A stretch of 64,000 nucleotides of DNA. Origin: an uncultured bacterium (GTDB lineage Bacteria; Desulfobacterota_D; UBA1144). The stretch lies in assembly GCA_913050325.1 (NCBI GenBank), contig CAJWZP010000002.1, forward strand, positions 1-64,000. The letters run 5' to 3'. This document shows positions 44,783 to 57,080 of this stretch, one piece after another (the first letter of the stretch is position 1; each line of letters starts with the position of its first letter). Both the position numbers and the translations under genes were made by a program. Below the pieces are notes generated by a model. It did not search any database. It was not told where the DNA came from and saw only the letters and a program-made list of their open reading frames with translations.

Positions 44783-45317
44783 TTAAAACAGTTGCGGAGA
44801 TAACAGTGACCCAATTTTTATTCTTTGGACCTTCTGCATAACTAGTAATTTCTCTAGTTTTAACAGATTGTCCGCTAATTTTCCAAATGTCTTTTTGCTC
44901 ATTATAGTTTTTATTAAGGTCAAATGGAGCACCAATAGTTGTAGCTAGCATGTAAGCTGCTAAATCTTCGGCATATTCACCTGCTTCTTTTTTTGTTTGA
45001 CCATAAGTATGATGTTCTGAAAGATAACCATGTTTTGATCTGTCTGATGGCAATGCTATACCGACAGAAGCTGCAACTTTTCTACCAGGTTCGTTAGTAG
45101 ATTGTTCGCTTAAGACAACAAAAACAATTTGACCCGCTGACAATTTTTTTAAACCATCTTTTTTATTAATTATTTTACAATGTGGAGGCATTATGCTTGA
45201 AACTTTAACAAGATTATATTCTGCAATACCAGCATCTCTTAAAGCCATTTCGAAACTAGTTAGTTTTTCTTTTGCCTCCCCAACTCCTTTAGTTATAAAA
45301 GCATATTTTGGTATCAT
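44775..45317 (-). CDS. pdaD: Pyruvoyl-dependent arginine decarboxylase
   Basis: The 180-residue protein matches the PvlArgDC family: MIPKYAFITKGVGEAKEKLT, KVSSIMPP with the serine pair (residues 40-41) at which the chain cleaves itself to make the pyruvoyl group, and HHTYGQTKKEAGEYAE. It makes agmatine from arginine for polyamine synthesis. The family is common in archaea and found in a minority of bacteria. AAGGGG lies eight bases before the ATG. No agmatinase gene is next to it. Confidence 0.92.
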   Translation of the reverse strand: MIPKYAFITKGVGEAKEKLTSFEMALRDAGIAEYNLVKVSSIMPPHCKIINKKDGLKKLSAGQIVFVVLSEQSTNEPGRKVAASVGIALPSDRSKHGYLSEHHTYGQTKKEAGEYAEDLAAYMLATTIGAPFDLNKNYNEQKDIWKISGQSVKTREITSYAEGPKNKNWVTVISATVLII

Positions 45318-45397
45318 ATAGCCCCTTCATATTTTTTATACTGAATAAATGAATATTATAGCTTGAAAAATTTTGCTGAAAAGTATTAATATATATA

Positions 45398-46189
45398 ATG
45401 ACTAATTTTACAAAAAGAGTCCTAACAAGTTTTGTACTGCTACCAATTTCAGCATATGCAATATTTGAAGGGGGATGGATTTTTTTGTTTTTTGTATCCT
45501 CAATAATTTTGGTTTCTTATTTTGAATTATCAAAGTTGATCAAGAAAAAAAATACTAGTTCATATTATTCAGGATTTATTTTTGTTGCCTTACTACCAAT
45601 TTCGGCTTTTTTGAATATTGAATTTTTTATTAATATTTCATTATTTTTAGTTGTTATTTACATAATAGGAATAATATATAAGAAAATTACTTTTATAGAT
45701 TTTTGGTCTTCATATATATTTATAATTTTTTATGCGGGTTTTGGCCTTAGTTTTGCAATAATAATACGTAATTTAGAGACTGGATTAATCTTTTCTATAA
45801 TACCAATAGTTTTAAGTTCTGTTAATGATATCATGGCATATATAGTCGGAAAAAACTTTGGTCAAAATTTAGCTTTTCCAAATGTCAGTCCTAATAAAAC
45901 ATATGAAGGCTCATTCGGAGGTATTTTATCAACAATATTAATTTCATTTTTACTCTTTAATTTATTTAATATTGATATTGGAATATATAAAATGGTATTT
46001 ATAGGCTTGATTATATCAATTTTTGGCATATTGGGTGATTTTTTTGAATCATTAATAAAAAGGAAATCTGGTATTAAGGATACTGGTAATATATTGCCTG
46101 GACACGGTGGAATGCTTGATAGAGTTGATAGCATTATATTTGTTTTACCAATTTTCTATTTAATTATATCAATTATTATAGTAAATTAG
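45398..46189 (+). CDS. cdsA: Phosphatidate cytidylyltransferase
   Basis: The 263-residue polytopic protein has SPNKTYEGSFGG and the signature GDFFESLIKRKSGIKDTGN ... PGHGGMLDRVDS at the C-terminus. It makes CDP-diacylglycerol from CTP and phosphatidic acid. It opens a run of same-strand genes to uppP. TAATAT lies five bases before the ATG. The usual upstream partner, an undecaprenyl diphosphate synthase gene, is absent here. Confidence 0.95.
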   Translation: MTNFTKRVLTSFVLLPISAYAIFEGGWIFLFFVSSIILVSYFELSKLIKKKNTSSYYSGFIFVALLPISAFLNIEFFINISLFLVVIYIIGIIYKKITFIDFWSSYIFIIFYAGFGLSFAIIIRNLETGLIFSIIPIVLSSVNDIMAYIVGKNFGQNLAFPNVSPNKTYEGSFGGILSTILISFLLFNLFNIDIGIYKMVFIGLIISIFGILGDFFESLIKRKSGIKDTGNILPGHGGMLDRVDSIIFVLPIFYLIISIIIVN

Positions 46190-46195
46190 AATTAA

Positions 46196-47575
46196 ATGGT
46201 TAGAAGAAAAAGGGTTTTTAGTGACAATAGATTCAATTTTTTTCCATTAATTATATTAATTCTTTTCTCTGTTTTTATATATGTTGGATATGTGTTTTTT
46301 TTCAATAAACCATCCGTTAAAGTTGAAAATAAATTATTATCTAGTGGTGGTATAAATAGTGTTATAGAAAGAAATGATACATTAATTAAAAGTGTTGAAA
46401 TTTATTTTGTATCTGAAAATAAAATAGAGAAAAAAATTTACGAGTCAAATGAAAATTTTATTAATGAGGAAATAATTCTTAATATCCCATATCAAAATGA
46501 TAATGAAATTCTAAAGTTTTTAAAAAAAAATGAAAATAAAGAAGTAATTGTAAAGCATAAATTAATTTATGAAAATATTTTTTTTGACTCAGAATACGTT
46601 AGTGAAAAAAAATTAAATGTCGATATCTTGCCTCCCAGAATTTTTAACATAGAAACTGATGGCTATACCTATATTGGTGGGCTAGGATTTATTATGTATG
46701 ATACCAGTCCTGATACCGAAAAAACATTTGTTGATAACGGAAATGGTGATCTATTTTTTCCTATAACACTAAAAAATAATGAAAATTTTAGCAATCTTGT
46801 TTTTTTTAGTTGTTCAAACAAGCCTTGTGCAAATAATAAACTGATAATAAATGCAATTGATAAAGCTGGAAATGTTTTGAAGTTTTCACAAAAAATTAGA
46901 ACTATTAAAAATAAAAAGTGGGATACAATAACTATTCCTTTACCTAGAGAGCTTATTAGAAATAAATTTAATATGATTTTTAATGATAATATTGAAGTTC
47001 TAGAAAAAGAAGATTTTTTAAAAATGAATATTGATGAAAGAATTCAGAATGACAATAAAATTAAAAAAATAACAGAAGCGATTCATCCATCATTATTGTT
47101 TGATTCATCATTTAAGCAATTAAGTAATTCTAAGGTTTCTTCTAAATATAGTGAAAAAAGAAGATATTATTTTAGAGGTAATCCCAAAGAAATAATTGAT
47201 ACAAAATTTCACTATGGAATTGATTTATCTTCAATAAAAAATGCTCCAGTTTATTCTTCTGAAAAAGGAGAAGTCGTTCATGTAGATGACTCATTAGGTA
47301 TCTATGGAAAAGTAGTAATAATAAATCATGGATTAGGATTTTATTCTTTATATAGTCATCTGAGCGATATATTTGTTCAAATAGACGATAAAGTTTCAAA
47401 AAAAACAAAAATTGGTACTACAGGGACGACTGGTTTTGCTTTTGGCGATCATTTGCATTATGGAATTTATTTGCAAGGAATACCAATAGATCCAGTAGAA
47501 TTTTTTGATAAAAATTATTTAAATATAAAAATATTTGAACCTTATAAAAAATTTATAAATAAAAAGAAAAATTAA
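46196..47575 (+). CDS. M23 family metallopeptidase (LytM-like)
   Basis: An N-terminal membrane anchor (about residues 14-36) is followed by a periplasmic region of about 300 residues with beta-rich segments. The LytM domain comes last: FHYGIDLSS (zinc ligands His and Asp), HGLGFYSLYSHLS and GDHLHYGIYLQG with the His-x-His pair. All zinc ligands are present, so it is likely an active peptidoglycan endopeptidase, not only an activator. It follows cdsA by six bases. Confidence 0.9.
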   Translation: MVRRKRVFSDNRFNFFPLIILILFSVFIYVGYVFFFNKPSVKVENKLLSSGGINSVIERNDTLIKSVEIYFVSENKIEKKIYESNENFINEEIILNIPYQNDNEILKFLKKNENKEVIVKHKLIYENIFFDSEYVSEKKLNVDILPPRIFNIETDGYTYIGGLGFIMYDTSPDTEKTFVDNGNGDLFFPITLKNNENFSNLVFFSCSNKPCANNKLIINAIDKAGNVLKFSQKIRTIKNKKWDTITIPLPRELIRNKFNMIFNDNIEVLEKEDFLKMNIDERIQNDNKIKKITEAIHPSLLFDSSFKQLSNSKVSSKYSEKRRYYFRGNPKEIIDTKFHYGIDLSSIKNAPVYSSEKGEVVHVDDSLGIYGKVVIINHGLGFYSLYSHLSDIFVQIDDKVSKKTKIGTTGTTGFAFGDHLHYGIYLQGIPIDPVEFFDKNYLNIKIFEPYKKFINKKKN

Positions 47576-47576
47576 T

Positions 47577-48274
47577 ATGATAATTTATGGAGTTAAACCA
47601 GTTGAAGATTTTATTAGGCAAAACTCGTCAAAAGTTAAATTTGTATATTGTTCAGGTAGAAAATTTAATTCTTATAATTTAAATAAATCCAAAATTAAGA
47701 AAGTAACATCAATTGAATTAGATTCATTAGTGGGAAATAGCGATCATCAAGGTCTTGCTATGAAAATTGATAAACCTGAAATATTTGATTTTGAAAATTT
47801 AAAGAGAAGTATCAACAATCTTGGCAAAATAATACTTATATTAGACCATATTCAAGACCCTCATAATTTAGGAGCAATAATAAGAACCGGTGTTTTTTTT
47901 GGTGTTAAATCATTTGTTATTCCAAAAAAAAGATCTGCATCTATTACTTCTGGAGCTATTAAATCATCAGCAGGAGCTATCTTTCATTCAAACGTATATG
48001 AGGTATCCAATATATCAAATGTATTGAAACTGTTAAAAATAAATAATTATTGGACCTTGGGAACTGAAATAGATGGCAATGATATTAATTCAAAAAAACT
48101 TGATGGTTTTAAAAATCTTAATCTTGCTATAATTTTAGGATCTGAACAAAAAGGAGTCTCAAAACTATTGAAAAAGAAATGTGATTCCTCTATATCGATT
48201 TATGGCAATAAAAAAATTGACTCATTAAATGTTAGCGTTGCGACAGGAATAATTTTAAGTAAGTTTGCAAACCT

Positions 48275-48278
<4 letters not shown>
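47577..48278 (+). CDS. rlmB: SpoU/TrmH family rRNA 2'-O-methyltransferase (RlmB-like)
   Basis: The 233-residue protein has an N-terminal substrate-binding part and the SPOUT knot motifs LDHIQDPHNLGAIIRTG, ILGSEQKGVS and IDSLNVSVATGIILSKF. RlmB methylates a guanosine of 23S rRNA. Closely related TrmH-type enzymes look similar, so the exact site is uncertain. The start follows the peptidase gene by one base, and the stop overlaps uppP. Confidence 0.88.
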
Positions 48279-51031
<2,753 letters not shown>

Positions 51032-51048
51032 TTAAAAGACTTAAATGC

Positions 51049-51054
51049 TATATT
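51049..51054 (+). promoter_or_regulatory. Candidate -10 box (TATATT) for the gene at 51061
   Basis: TATATT ends six bases before the GTG start, supporting that start and a leaderless message. Confidence 0.35.
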
Positions 51055-51060
51055 TTTTAA

Positions 51061-51810
51061 GTGGAGATAATAATTTTAGGATGTGGATCTTCTGTGGGTA
51101 GCCCTGTTATTGGGCGAGATTTAATAAAAGATTTTAATAATAAAGATTTTAGAACCAGAAGTTCTGTTTTAATAAAATATAAAGGTCAAAATATTTTAAT
51201 CGACACTGGTGCTGATTTTAGATATCAAGCTCTAAAAAATAATATAAAAGAAATAGATTTTGTTTTATTTACTCATTCTCATGCTGATCATACTCATGGA
51301 ATAGATGACCTTAGAATATTTAGTTATATGAAAGGTGAAAAAATTAATTGTTATGCAAACCATTATACAATTAGAGATCTTAAAAAGAATTTTTCATATA
51401 TTTTTGATTCAAATAATAATGCCCCTAGGCCTAGACTAAGTTTGATTGAGGTTGAAAAACAATTTAGTCAAAATGAAGTTGAAATTATTCCACTTCCTAT
51501 TAAGCATAAAGATTGGGATATTTTTGGGTATAGGATTGATAATTTTGCTTATATTACTGATTGTAGTTCAATACCTGAAAGTACATTTAGCAAATTATCA
51601 AATCTTGATGTTCTTATTTTGGATTCTCTTAGATTTTCAAGTCATGATGCTCATTTATCGGTTAATGAGGCTATTGAAATTTCAGAGAGAATAAATCCAA
51701 ATAAAACTTTTTTAACACACATGAGTTCAGAATTAAAATATGATGACTTGAAATCTTTTTTACCAGATAACATTTCACCAGGATTTGATGGAATGCAGAT
51801 TAAAATATAG
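51061..51810 (+). CDS. Metallo-beta-lactamase fold hydrolase (PhnP-like)
   Basis: The 249-residue protein begins MEIIILGCGSSVGSPVIG and has the metal motif THSHADHTHGIDDLR (HxHxDH), with further ligands in TDCSSIPE and THMSSE. The pattern is that of the PhnP/lipB-associated MBL phosphodiesterases. The substrate is likely a small phosphodiester, but this is not shown by the sequence. It starts with GTG and is cotranscribed with apgM. Confidence 0.85.
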   Translation: MEIIILGCGSSVGSPVIGRDLIKDFNNKDFRTRSSVLIKYKGQNILIDTGADFRYQALKNNIKEIDFVLFTHSHADHTHGIDDLRIFSYMKGEKINCYANHYTIRDLKKNFSYIFDSNNNAPRPRLSLIEVEKQFSQNEVEIIPLPIKHKDWDIFGYRIDNFAYITDCSSIPESTFSKLSNLDVLILDSLRFSSHDAHLSVNEAIEISERINPNKTFLTHMSSELKYDDLKSFLPDNISPGFDGMQIKI

Positions 51811-51823
51811 GATATTATTTATA

Positions 51824-53047
51824 ATGCATCAATTAAGATCAAAATTATTTAATAAAAATAAAGCAAAATCCTTACTAGTTGTTTTAGACGGTGTTGGTGG
51901 AATTCCAAGAAATAATAAAACAGAGTTACAGGTTGCAAAAACTAAAAATTTAAATAAATTGGTCAAACTGTCTGAAACCGGATGTCATATTCCTATAAAA
52001 CCTGGATTAACACCTGGTAGTGGCTCCGCTCATTTAGCCTTATTTGGATATGATCCTATGGACTTTGATATTGGTAGAGGAGTTTTAGAAGCTTTAGGAT
52101 TAGATATAAAAATTACAAAAAAAGATATTGCAATTAGAGGGAACTTTGCCACTATTCAAAAAAATGGAGCTCGAAAAATTATCACTGACAGAAGAGCGGG
52201 TAGAATAAGTACAGTTGAGAATAATAGAATTGTAACTAAACTATCTAAAAAAATTAAATCTGTTGATTCAGTCAAAATTTCATTTAAATCTGGCCTTGAT
52301 CATAGATTTGTATGTAAACTTTCGTTTCCAAAAAATATAAATCAATTGCAATGTATGATAAAAGAAACTGATCCGCAAATTGATGGAGAACAACCTTTTG
52401 AACCTGATAATTTAAATAAGGAATCTGCTAAAGTTTCTAAAATTTTAAAAAAATTACTAATTTTAATTACAAAAATTTTAGAAGATGAAAAACAAGCAAA
52501 TTTTGTTCTGTTGCGAGGTTTTTCTACATATCCTAATATTCCAACCTTTAAGGAACTTTATAGTATAAAATCAGCTTCTCTTACTACTTATCCAATGTAT
52601 AAGGGGATTTCTAAACTCGTAGGTATGGAATCGCTTAATTTAGATTCTAATAATTTATTAGGTCAAATTAAAGCTTTGCAAAAAAACTATGATAACTATG
52701 ACTTTTTTTATTTACATATTAAAAAAACAGATAGTTATGGTGAAGATGGAAATTTTAATAAAAAAGTTAAAGTTATCGAAGATTTTGATAAATATATACC
52801 GTCCATTTTAAAAATGAATTTTGATACCATTACAATAACTGGTGACCACAGCACACCATCTATGATGAAATCTCATAGTTGGCATCCTGTTCCTACTCTT
52901 ATTTATTCAAAGAATGCTTTTTCTAATCTATCCAAAAGTTTTGATGAGGTTGAATGCCTTAAAGGTAATATGCAAATTTTTGAAGCAAAAAATTTACTCA
53001 CATATATTTTTGCTCATTCAAACTGTTTGGGTAAATTTGGCGCTTAG
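51824..53047 (+). CDS. apgM: Archaeal-type cofactor-independent phosphoglycerate mutase
   Basis: This is the ApgM family of the alkaline-phosphatase superfamily, distinct from bacterial GpmI: SLLVVLDGVGG, PIKPGLTPGSGSAHLALFGYD, DFDIGRGVLEALG, IRGNFATI and a late TGDHSTPSMMKSHSWHPVP metal site. It interconverts 3- and 2-phosphoglycerate. The frame extends back to 51785, but the ATG at 51824, after the previous stop, gives the normal 407-residue length. Its TAG stop shares its last base with the first base of tRNA-Leu. Confidence 0.93.
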   Translation: MHQLRSKLFNKNKAKSLLVVLDGVGGIPRNNKTELQVAKTKNLNKLVKLSETGCHIPIKPGLTPGSGSAHLALFGYDPMDFDIGRGVLEALGLDIKITKKDIAIRGNFATIQKNGARKIITDRRAGRISTVENNRIVTKLSKKIKSVDSVKISFKSGLDHRFVCKLSFPKNINQLQCMIKETDPQIDGEQPFEPDNLNKESAKVSKILKKLLILITKILEDEKQANFVLLRGFSTYPNIPTFKELYSIKSASLTTYPMYKGISKLVGMESLNLDSNNLLGQIKALQKNYDNYDFFYLHIKKTDSYGEDGNFNKKVKVIEDFDKYIPSILKMNFDTITITGDHSTPSMMKSHSWHPVPTLIYSKNAFSNLSKSFDEVECLKGNMQIFEAKNLLTYIFAHSNCLGKFGA

Positions 53048-53128
53048 CCGAAGTGGCGGAATTGGTAGACGCGCCATCTTGAGGGGGTGGTGCCTTCGGG
53101 TGTGCGGGTTCGAGTCCCGCCTTCGGCA
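53047..53128 (+). tRNA. tRNA-Leu (anticodon GAG)
   Basis: The acceptor strands GCCGAAG (53047) and CTTCGGC (53121) pair fully, with discriminator A at 53128. A D-arm with AATTGGTAGAC, an anticodon stem CCATC/GGTGG closing the loop TTGAGGG (anticodon GAG), a long variable arm and a T-arm GCGGG-TTCGAGT-CCCGC make a class II tRNA-Leu. CCA is not encoded. The gene follows apgM with a one-base overlap and no room for its own promoter, so it is probably cut from the apgM transcript. A run of eight T follows directly. Confidence 0.96.
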
Positions 53129-53145
53129 TTTTTTTTCTTTTTAGT

Positions 53146-53151
53146 TATAAT
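53146..53151 (+). promoter_or_regulatory. Candidate -10 box (TATAAT) for the CbiX-like gene
   Basis: A perfect TATAAT between the tRNA and the next ATG, ending nine bases before that ATG. It would restart transcription after the T-run that follows the tRNA. Confidence 0.45.
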
Positions 53152-53160
53152 CAAATATAT

Positions 53161-53562
53161 ATGAAAAGAGGAATTGTAATCGTAGATCACGGTTCTAAAA
53201 GAGATGAAAGTAATGCAATGCTTGAAAGAGTAGCTAAACTTTTTGGAGAAAAATATTCTACTAAATACGATATAGTAGAACCTGCTCATATGGAATTGGC
53301 TGAACCATCGATATCTACAGCCTACAAAAGATGTGTAGAAAGGGGTGCTGACCAAATTGTTATTTGTCCTTTTTTTCTATCTAGAGGTAAGCATTGGAAA
53401 GAAGATATTCCCGCATTAGCAGATGAAGCTGCAAAAAATTTTCCTGGTACCAAATATTTTGTTGCTCTTCCACTAGGTGTGGACGGATTAATTCTAGATC
53501 TTCTAGAAAAAAGGCTAAGTGGAATTAACGATAATTCGTTCAGTGAGCCTTTGTTAAAATAA
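53161..53562 (+). CDS. CbiX/SirB-like sirohydrochlorin chelatase family protein
   Basis: The 133-residue protein has IVIVDHGSKRDESNAMLE with the metal-binding histidine, EPAHMELAEPSI, and VICPFFLSRGKHWKEDIP with a second histidine. This is the single-domain chelatase fold of CbiX-small/SirB. It may insert iron or cobalt into sirohydrochlorin. No other tetrapyrrole gene is near, so the biological role is uncertain. Confidence 0.85.
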   Translation: MKRGIVIVDHGSKRDESNAMLERVAKLFGEKYSTKYDIVEPAHMELAEPSISTAYKRCVERGADQIVICPFFLSRGKHWKEDIPALADEAAKNFPGTKYFVALPLGVDGLILDLLEKRLSGINDNSFSEPLLK

Positions 53563-53591
53563 AATTTATTTATCTCTTCTCTCTTTTATTT

Positions 53592-53597
53592 TAGAAT
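53592..53597 (+). promoter_or_regulatory. Candidate -10 box (TAGAAT) for gmk
   Basis: TAGAAT ends seven bases before the gmk ATG at 53605, with no Shine-Dalgarno. Confidence 0.4.
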
Positions 53598-53604
53598 ATT
53601 ACTA

Positions 53605-54168
53605 ATGATTGTAAAAGGTGGATATTTAATAATAATTTCTGGGCCTTCAGGTTCAGGTAAATCATCTCTAACCAAATTACTTTTAGATAATTTTAAGAAT
53701 CTGGATTTTTCTATTTCATATACGACAAGACAAATGAGATCAGGTGAAACAGAAGGCGAACATTATAAGTTTATATCAAAAGAATCCTTTCAAGATATGG
53801 TTAAAAAAAATGAATTTCTAGAATATGAAAATGTTCATAGTGAGATGTATGGCACTCCTATTAATCCTATAAAAGAATCTATTAAATTTAACCATAGTAT
53901 TCTTTTGGACATTGATGTTAAAGGAGCTTCATCGATAATGAATACAAATCATTTTGATTGTTGCTCTATATTTATTAAAACACCTTCAGTTGAAATTTTA
54001 AAAGAAAGATTGCTTAAAAGAAATGATATTAGTGAAGAAAATATAAACAAGAGATTGGGTGAAGCAAAGAATGAGCTGAAAAAATCTACATACTTTGATC
54101 ATCTTATAATTAATGAAGAGTTGAACGATGCATTTGAAGAGGCAAAAAGAATTTTAGTGGGATTATGA
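53605..54168 (+). CDS. gmk: Guanylate kinase
   Basis: The 187-residue protein has the P-loop GPSGSGKS (residues 13-20) and the GMP-binding SYTTRQMRSGETEGEHYKF segment. It phosphorylates GMP to GDP. Its stop overlaps the relA/spoT start by four bases. In many bacteria rpoZ lies between these two genes; here it does not. Confidence 0.96.
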   Translation: MIVKGGYLIIISGPSGSGKSSLTKLLLDNFKNLDFSISYTTRQMRSGETEGEHYKFISKESFQDMVKKNEFLEYENVHSEMYGTPINPIKESIKFNHSILLDIDVKGASSIMNTNHFDCCSIFIKTPSVEILKERLLKRNDISEENINKRLGEAKNELKKSTYFDHLIINEELNDAFEEAKRILVGL

Positions 54169-56318
54169 TAAGACTTGATGATATTGTTGAAAAAATAAAT
54201 TCATATATGGATTTGAAGGATATTGAAGAGGTTAAAAAAGCTTATGCTTTTTCGGCAAAAGTACATGCTGGTCAGAAAAGATACTCTGGTGAACCATATA
54301 TGATTCATCCTATGGAAGTTACATCTATACTCGCAGATATTAAATTAGATAAATCTTCTATAATTACTGGATTACTTCATGACACTATTGAAGATACATT
54401 AGCAACAAATGATGACATTGAGTCTTTGTTTGGTAAAGAGGTATTTGATTTAGTAAATGGTGTAACTAAGATTGGACAGTTAAAAATAAGTTCAAAATTT
54501 GAAAGACAAGCTGAAAATTTTAGAAAGCTCATTCTTGCTACAGGTAAGGATATTAGAGTTATTATAGTCAAACTTGCTGACAGGCTTCATAATGCTAGAA
54601 CTATTGATTACTTGCCTGAAAATAAAAAAACTGATTTTGCCCGTGAAACTATGGATTTATACGCACCATTAGCAGATAGGTTAGGTATTTATTGGATTAG
54701 AACTGAGTTAGAAGATATTTGTTTTAAAATATTAAAACCATTTGAATATGCTGAAATAGACTATGCGTTTGCAAATAAAAAAAATGACTGGGAAGTTTAT
54801 ACATCTGAAATTCAAGATTTATTAGTTCAGCAATTAAATAAATATAATATTAAAGCAAGTATTCAGAGTAGATTTAAAAATTTTTATGGAATATATAAAA
54901 AAATGCTTTCAAAAGATTTAGATTTTAATAATGTTTTTGATATTAAAGCATTTAGAGTGATTGTGGATAAAGAAGAAGATTGCTATTCTGCTTTAGGAGC
55001 TGTCCATTCAACATGGCGCCCCGTCCCTGGCAGATTTAAAGATTACATTGCTTTACCTAAGAGTAATGGATATCAATCATTACATACTAACGTCTTAGGA
55101 CCATTCGGTGATAAAGTTGAAGTCCAAATTAGAACACAAAAAATGCATGAAATTGCTCAATTTGGAGTTGCAGCACATTGGAAATATAAGCTTGATAAAG
55201 ATTTTAAAAAATCAAAATCACTAGAAATACCTAATAGTATTTTAAAAATTTTTGATACTCAAACTTTAAATGACCCTAAAGAATTTATTGATGCTGTAAA
55301 AGATGAGTTGATAACAAATTTTGTATATACTTTCACTCCAAAAGGGGATTTGAAAGAACTTCCTATTGGATCCTCAATTATCGATTTTGCTTATTCAATT
55401 CATAGTGATATTGGAAACTCATGTTTTGGTGGAAGAGTTAATGGTGCCATCGTTCCAATTAGTTATAAACTAAAAAGCGGCGACATGATTGAAATAATAA
55501 CTAAAAATGATCAATCACCTAAAAGAGATTGGTTAAAACATGTTGTTACTTCTAAGGCTAAAACAAAAATAAGATCTTCTGTTAAAGATTCCAATATTAA
55601 TGATTCAATTAAAATTGGTAAGTCTATTTTAGCTCAAAAACTATTATCCTATGGATTAAGTATTGACAATTCTTCTACAATAAATAATTTAAAAGACTTT
55701 ATTAAAGAAAAGAAAATTAGAAACTTAGATGACTTATATATTAAATTTTCATTAACGCAAATTAATATATTAGAAATATTATCCTTTTTGAAAATTGACG
55801 TTAAAAATAAATTAAAAGTTCACAAGTCTTCACGCGTTATCGATACATCTAATGCTATAACTGTAGGTGGAAATCAAAATGTAATGGTAAGGTACGCAAA
55901 ATGTTGTTCCCCTATTTATGGTGATGAAATCATTGGTTTTATAACTATTGGTAGAGGTATTTCTATCCATCGAATATCTTGTAATCAAATTTTAGAGATT
56001 GATTCGACAAGGAAAATTGAAGCAAAATGGGATAAAGGTTTTGCTTCAAAATCTTCAACTAAATTGAAAGTATCATGTTTCGATAAGCCTGGAATATTAT
56101 CTGAAGTATCCAATATTATAGCAAAACATGATTCAAATATAATTAAAATAAATGCTAAGCAAATTTCATCATTAAAATCGTCAATTTACTTAGAACTTTT
56201 AGTTAGGGATGCTAATCATTTAAATGAAATAGTTGATAGCTTGTCATCAATAGGCAATGTAAATAATGTTGAAAGACTCAGAAATATGAATTTAGAACAA
56301 ATTGAATTAAATTTGTAA
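54165..56318 (+). CDS. spoT: Bifunctional (p)ppGpp synthetase/hydrolase, RelA/SpoT family
   Basis: At 717 residues all long-RSH domains are present. The HD hydrolase domain has H48, HD at 72-73 and ED at 76-77, so it should be active. The synthetase domain has GRFKDYIALPKSNGYQSLHT. A TGS domain (near 395-455) and a C-terminal ACT domain (near 640-715) follow. It makes and degrades the stringent-response alarmone. The single long RSH of the window is therefore likely bifunctional. It overlaps gmk by four bases. Confidence 0.95.
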   Translation: MIRLDDIVEKINSYMDLKDIEEVKKAYAFSAKVHAGQKRYSGEPYMIHPMEVTSILADIKLDKSSIITGLLHDTIEDTLATNDDIESLFGKEVFDLVNGVTKIGQLKISSKFERQAENFRKLILATGKDIRVIIVKLADRLHNARTIDYLPENKKTDFARETMDLYAPLADRLGIYWIRTELEDICFKILKPFEYAEIDYAFANKKNDWEVYTSEIQDLLVQQLNKYNIKASIQSRFKNFYGIYKKMLSKDLDFNNVFDIKAFRVIVDKEEDCYSALGAVHSTWRPVPGRFKDYIALPKSNGYQSLHTNVLGPFGDKVEVQIRTQKMHEIAQFGVAAHWKYKLDKDFKKSKSLEIPNSILKIFDTQTLNDPKEFIDAVKDELITNFVYTFTPKGDLKELPIGSSIIDFAYSIHSDIGNSCFGGRVNGAIVPISYKLKSGDMIEIITKNDQSPKRDWLKHVVTSKAKTKIRSSVKDSNINDSIKIGKSILAQKLLSYGLSIDNSSTINNLKDFIKEKKIRNLDDLYIKFSLTQINILEILSFLKIDVKNKLKVHKSSRVIDTSNAITVGGNQNVMVRYAKCCSPIYGDEIIGFITIGRGISIHRISCNQILEIDSTRKIEAKWDKGFASKSSTKLKVSCFDKPGILSEVSNIIAKHDSNIIKINAKQISSLKSSIYLELLVRDANHLNEIVDSLSSIGNVNNVERLRNMNLEQIELNL

Positions 56319-56334
56319 TTATTTTTTAACAAAA

Positions 56335-56340
56335 TATAAT
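56335..56340 (+). promoter_or_regulatory. Candidate -10 box (TATAAT) for lepB
   Basis: TATAAT ends 11 bases before the TTG start at 56352, in the 33-base gap after the relA/spoT gene. Confidence 0.35.
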
Positions 56341-56351
56341 ATGCTTTAGTT

Positions 56352-57080
56352 TTGGAACAAGATAATAAAAAAACTAAATTTTTTAATACAGTTAAATCAA
56401 TACTTATTGCTTTGATAATTGCATTGGTTTTTAGATACGTACTTTATCAACCTTTTAAAATTCCATCAAAATCTATGTTGCCAAATTTATTAGTTGGAGA
56501 TCATCTTATAGCCGATAGAATAAATTATGGATTTTCCATACCTTGCTCCTCATCTTTCACAATTAAACCATTTAAAGAAATAAAAAGAGGTGATGTAATA
56601 ATTTTTCATTGGCCTGGCTCTCCAAGTTCAGATTCATGCCCTAATGGAGGTTTCCTTGGCTTTTTTTCAATTTATTATATAAAGCGAGTGATAGGTGTTC
56701 CAGGCGATATAATTGAAATAGAGGGTAATGATATCTATATAAATGGCAAAAATATATCTTACCCAACTGATAAATTTTTTTATGATAATGATCAAAAGTA
56801 TAAGGTCATAATTAATATATTTGATGAAAAAGAAATCGAAACAATATATGTTGCTAATAATAATACGCCTGAAAATTTTATAAAAATTAAAGTTCCTTTA
56901 AATAGTTATTTTGTCCTTGGAGATAATAGAGATAATAGTTTAGATAGTAGATTCTGGGGTTTTGTTGATAGAAATAATATAATAGGAGTTCCTACAATTA
57001 TTCATTTTTCTTGGGATGGTGATTTTAAATCTCCTCAAGATATAATAAGATTTGAAAGATTTTTTAAGAGTATTGAATAA
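56352..57080 (+). CDS. lepB: Signal peptidase I
   Basis: The 242-residue protein has one N-terminal membrane helix (about residues 15-32). The catalytic serine is S41 in IPSKSMLPNL, the lysine is K111 in YYIKRVIGVPGD, and VLGDNRDNSLDSRFWG is box E. It removes signal peptides at the periplasmic face. The start is TTG. The stop shares one base with the pyrB ATG. Confidence 0.95.
   Translation: MEQDNKKTKFFNTVKSILIALIIALVFRYVLYQPFKIPSKSMLPNLLVGDHLIADRINYGFSIPCSSSFTIKPFKEIKRGDVIIFHWPGSPSSDSCPNGGFLGFFSIYYIKRVIGVPGDIIEIEGNDIYINGKNISYPTDKFFYDNDQKYKVIINIFDEKEIETIYVANNNTPENFIKIKVPLNSYFVLGDNRDNSLDSRFWGFVDRNNIIGVPTIIHFSWDGDFKSPQDIIRFERFFKSIE

Noticed and set aside
53044-53355. A 103-residue open frame on the minus strand across the tRNA
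   Set aside because: It reads through the reverse of the tRNA-Leu (the RTRTPEG-type translation is a known artefact) and the reverse of the CbiX-like gene.
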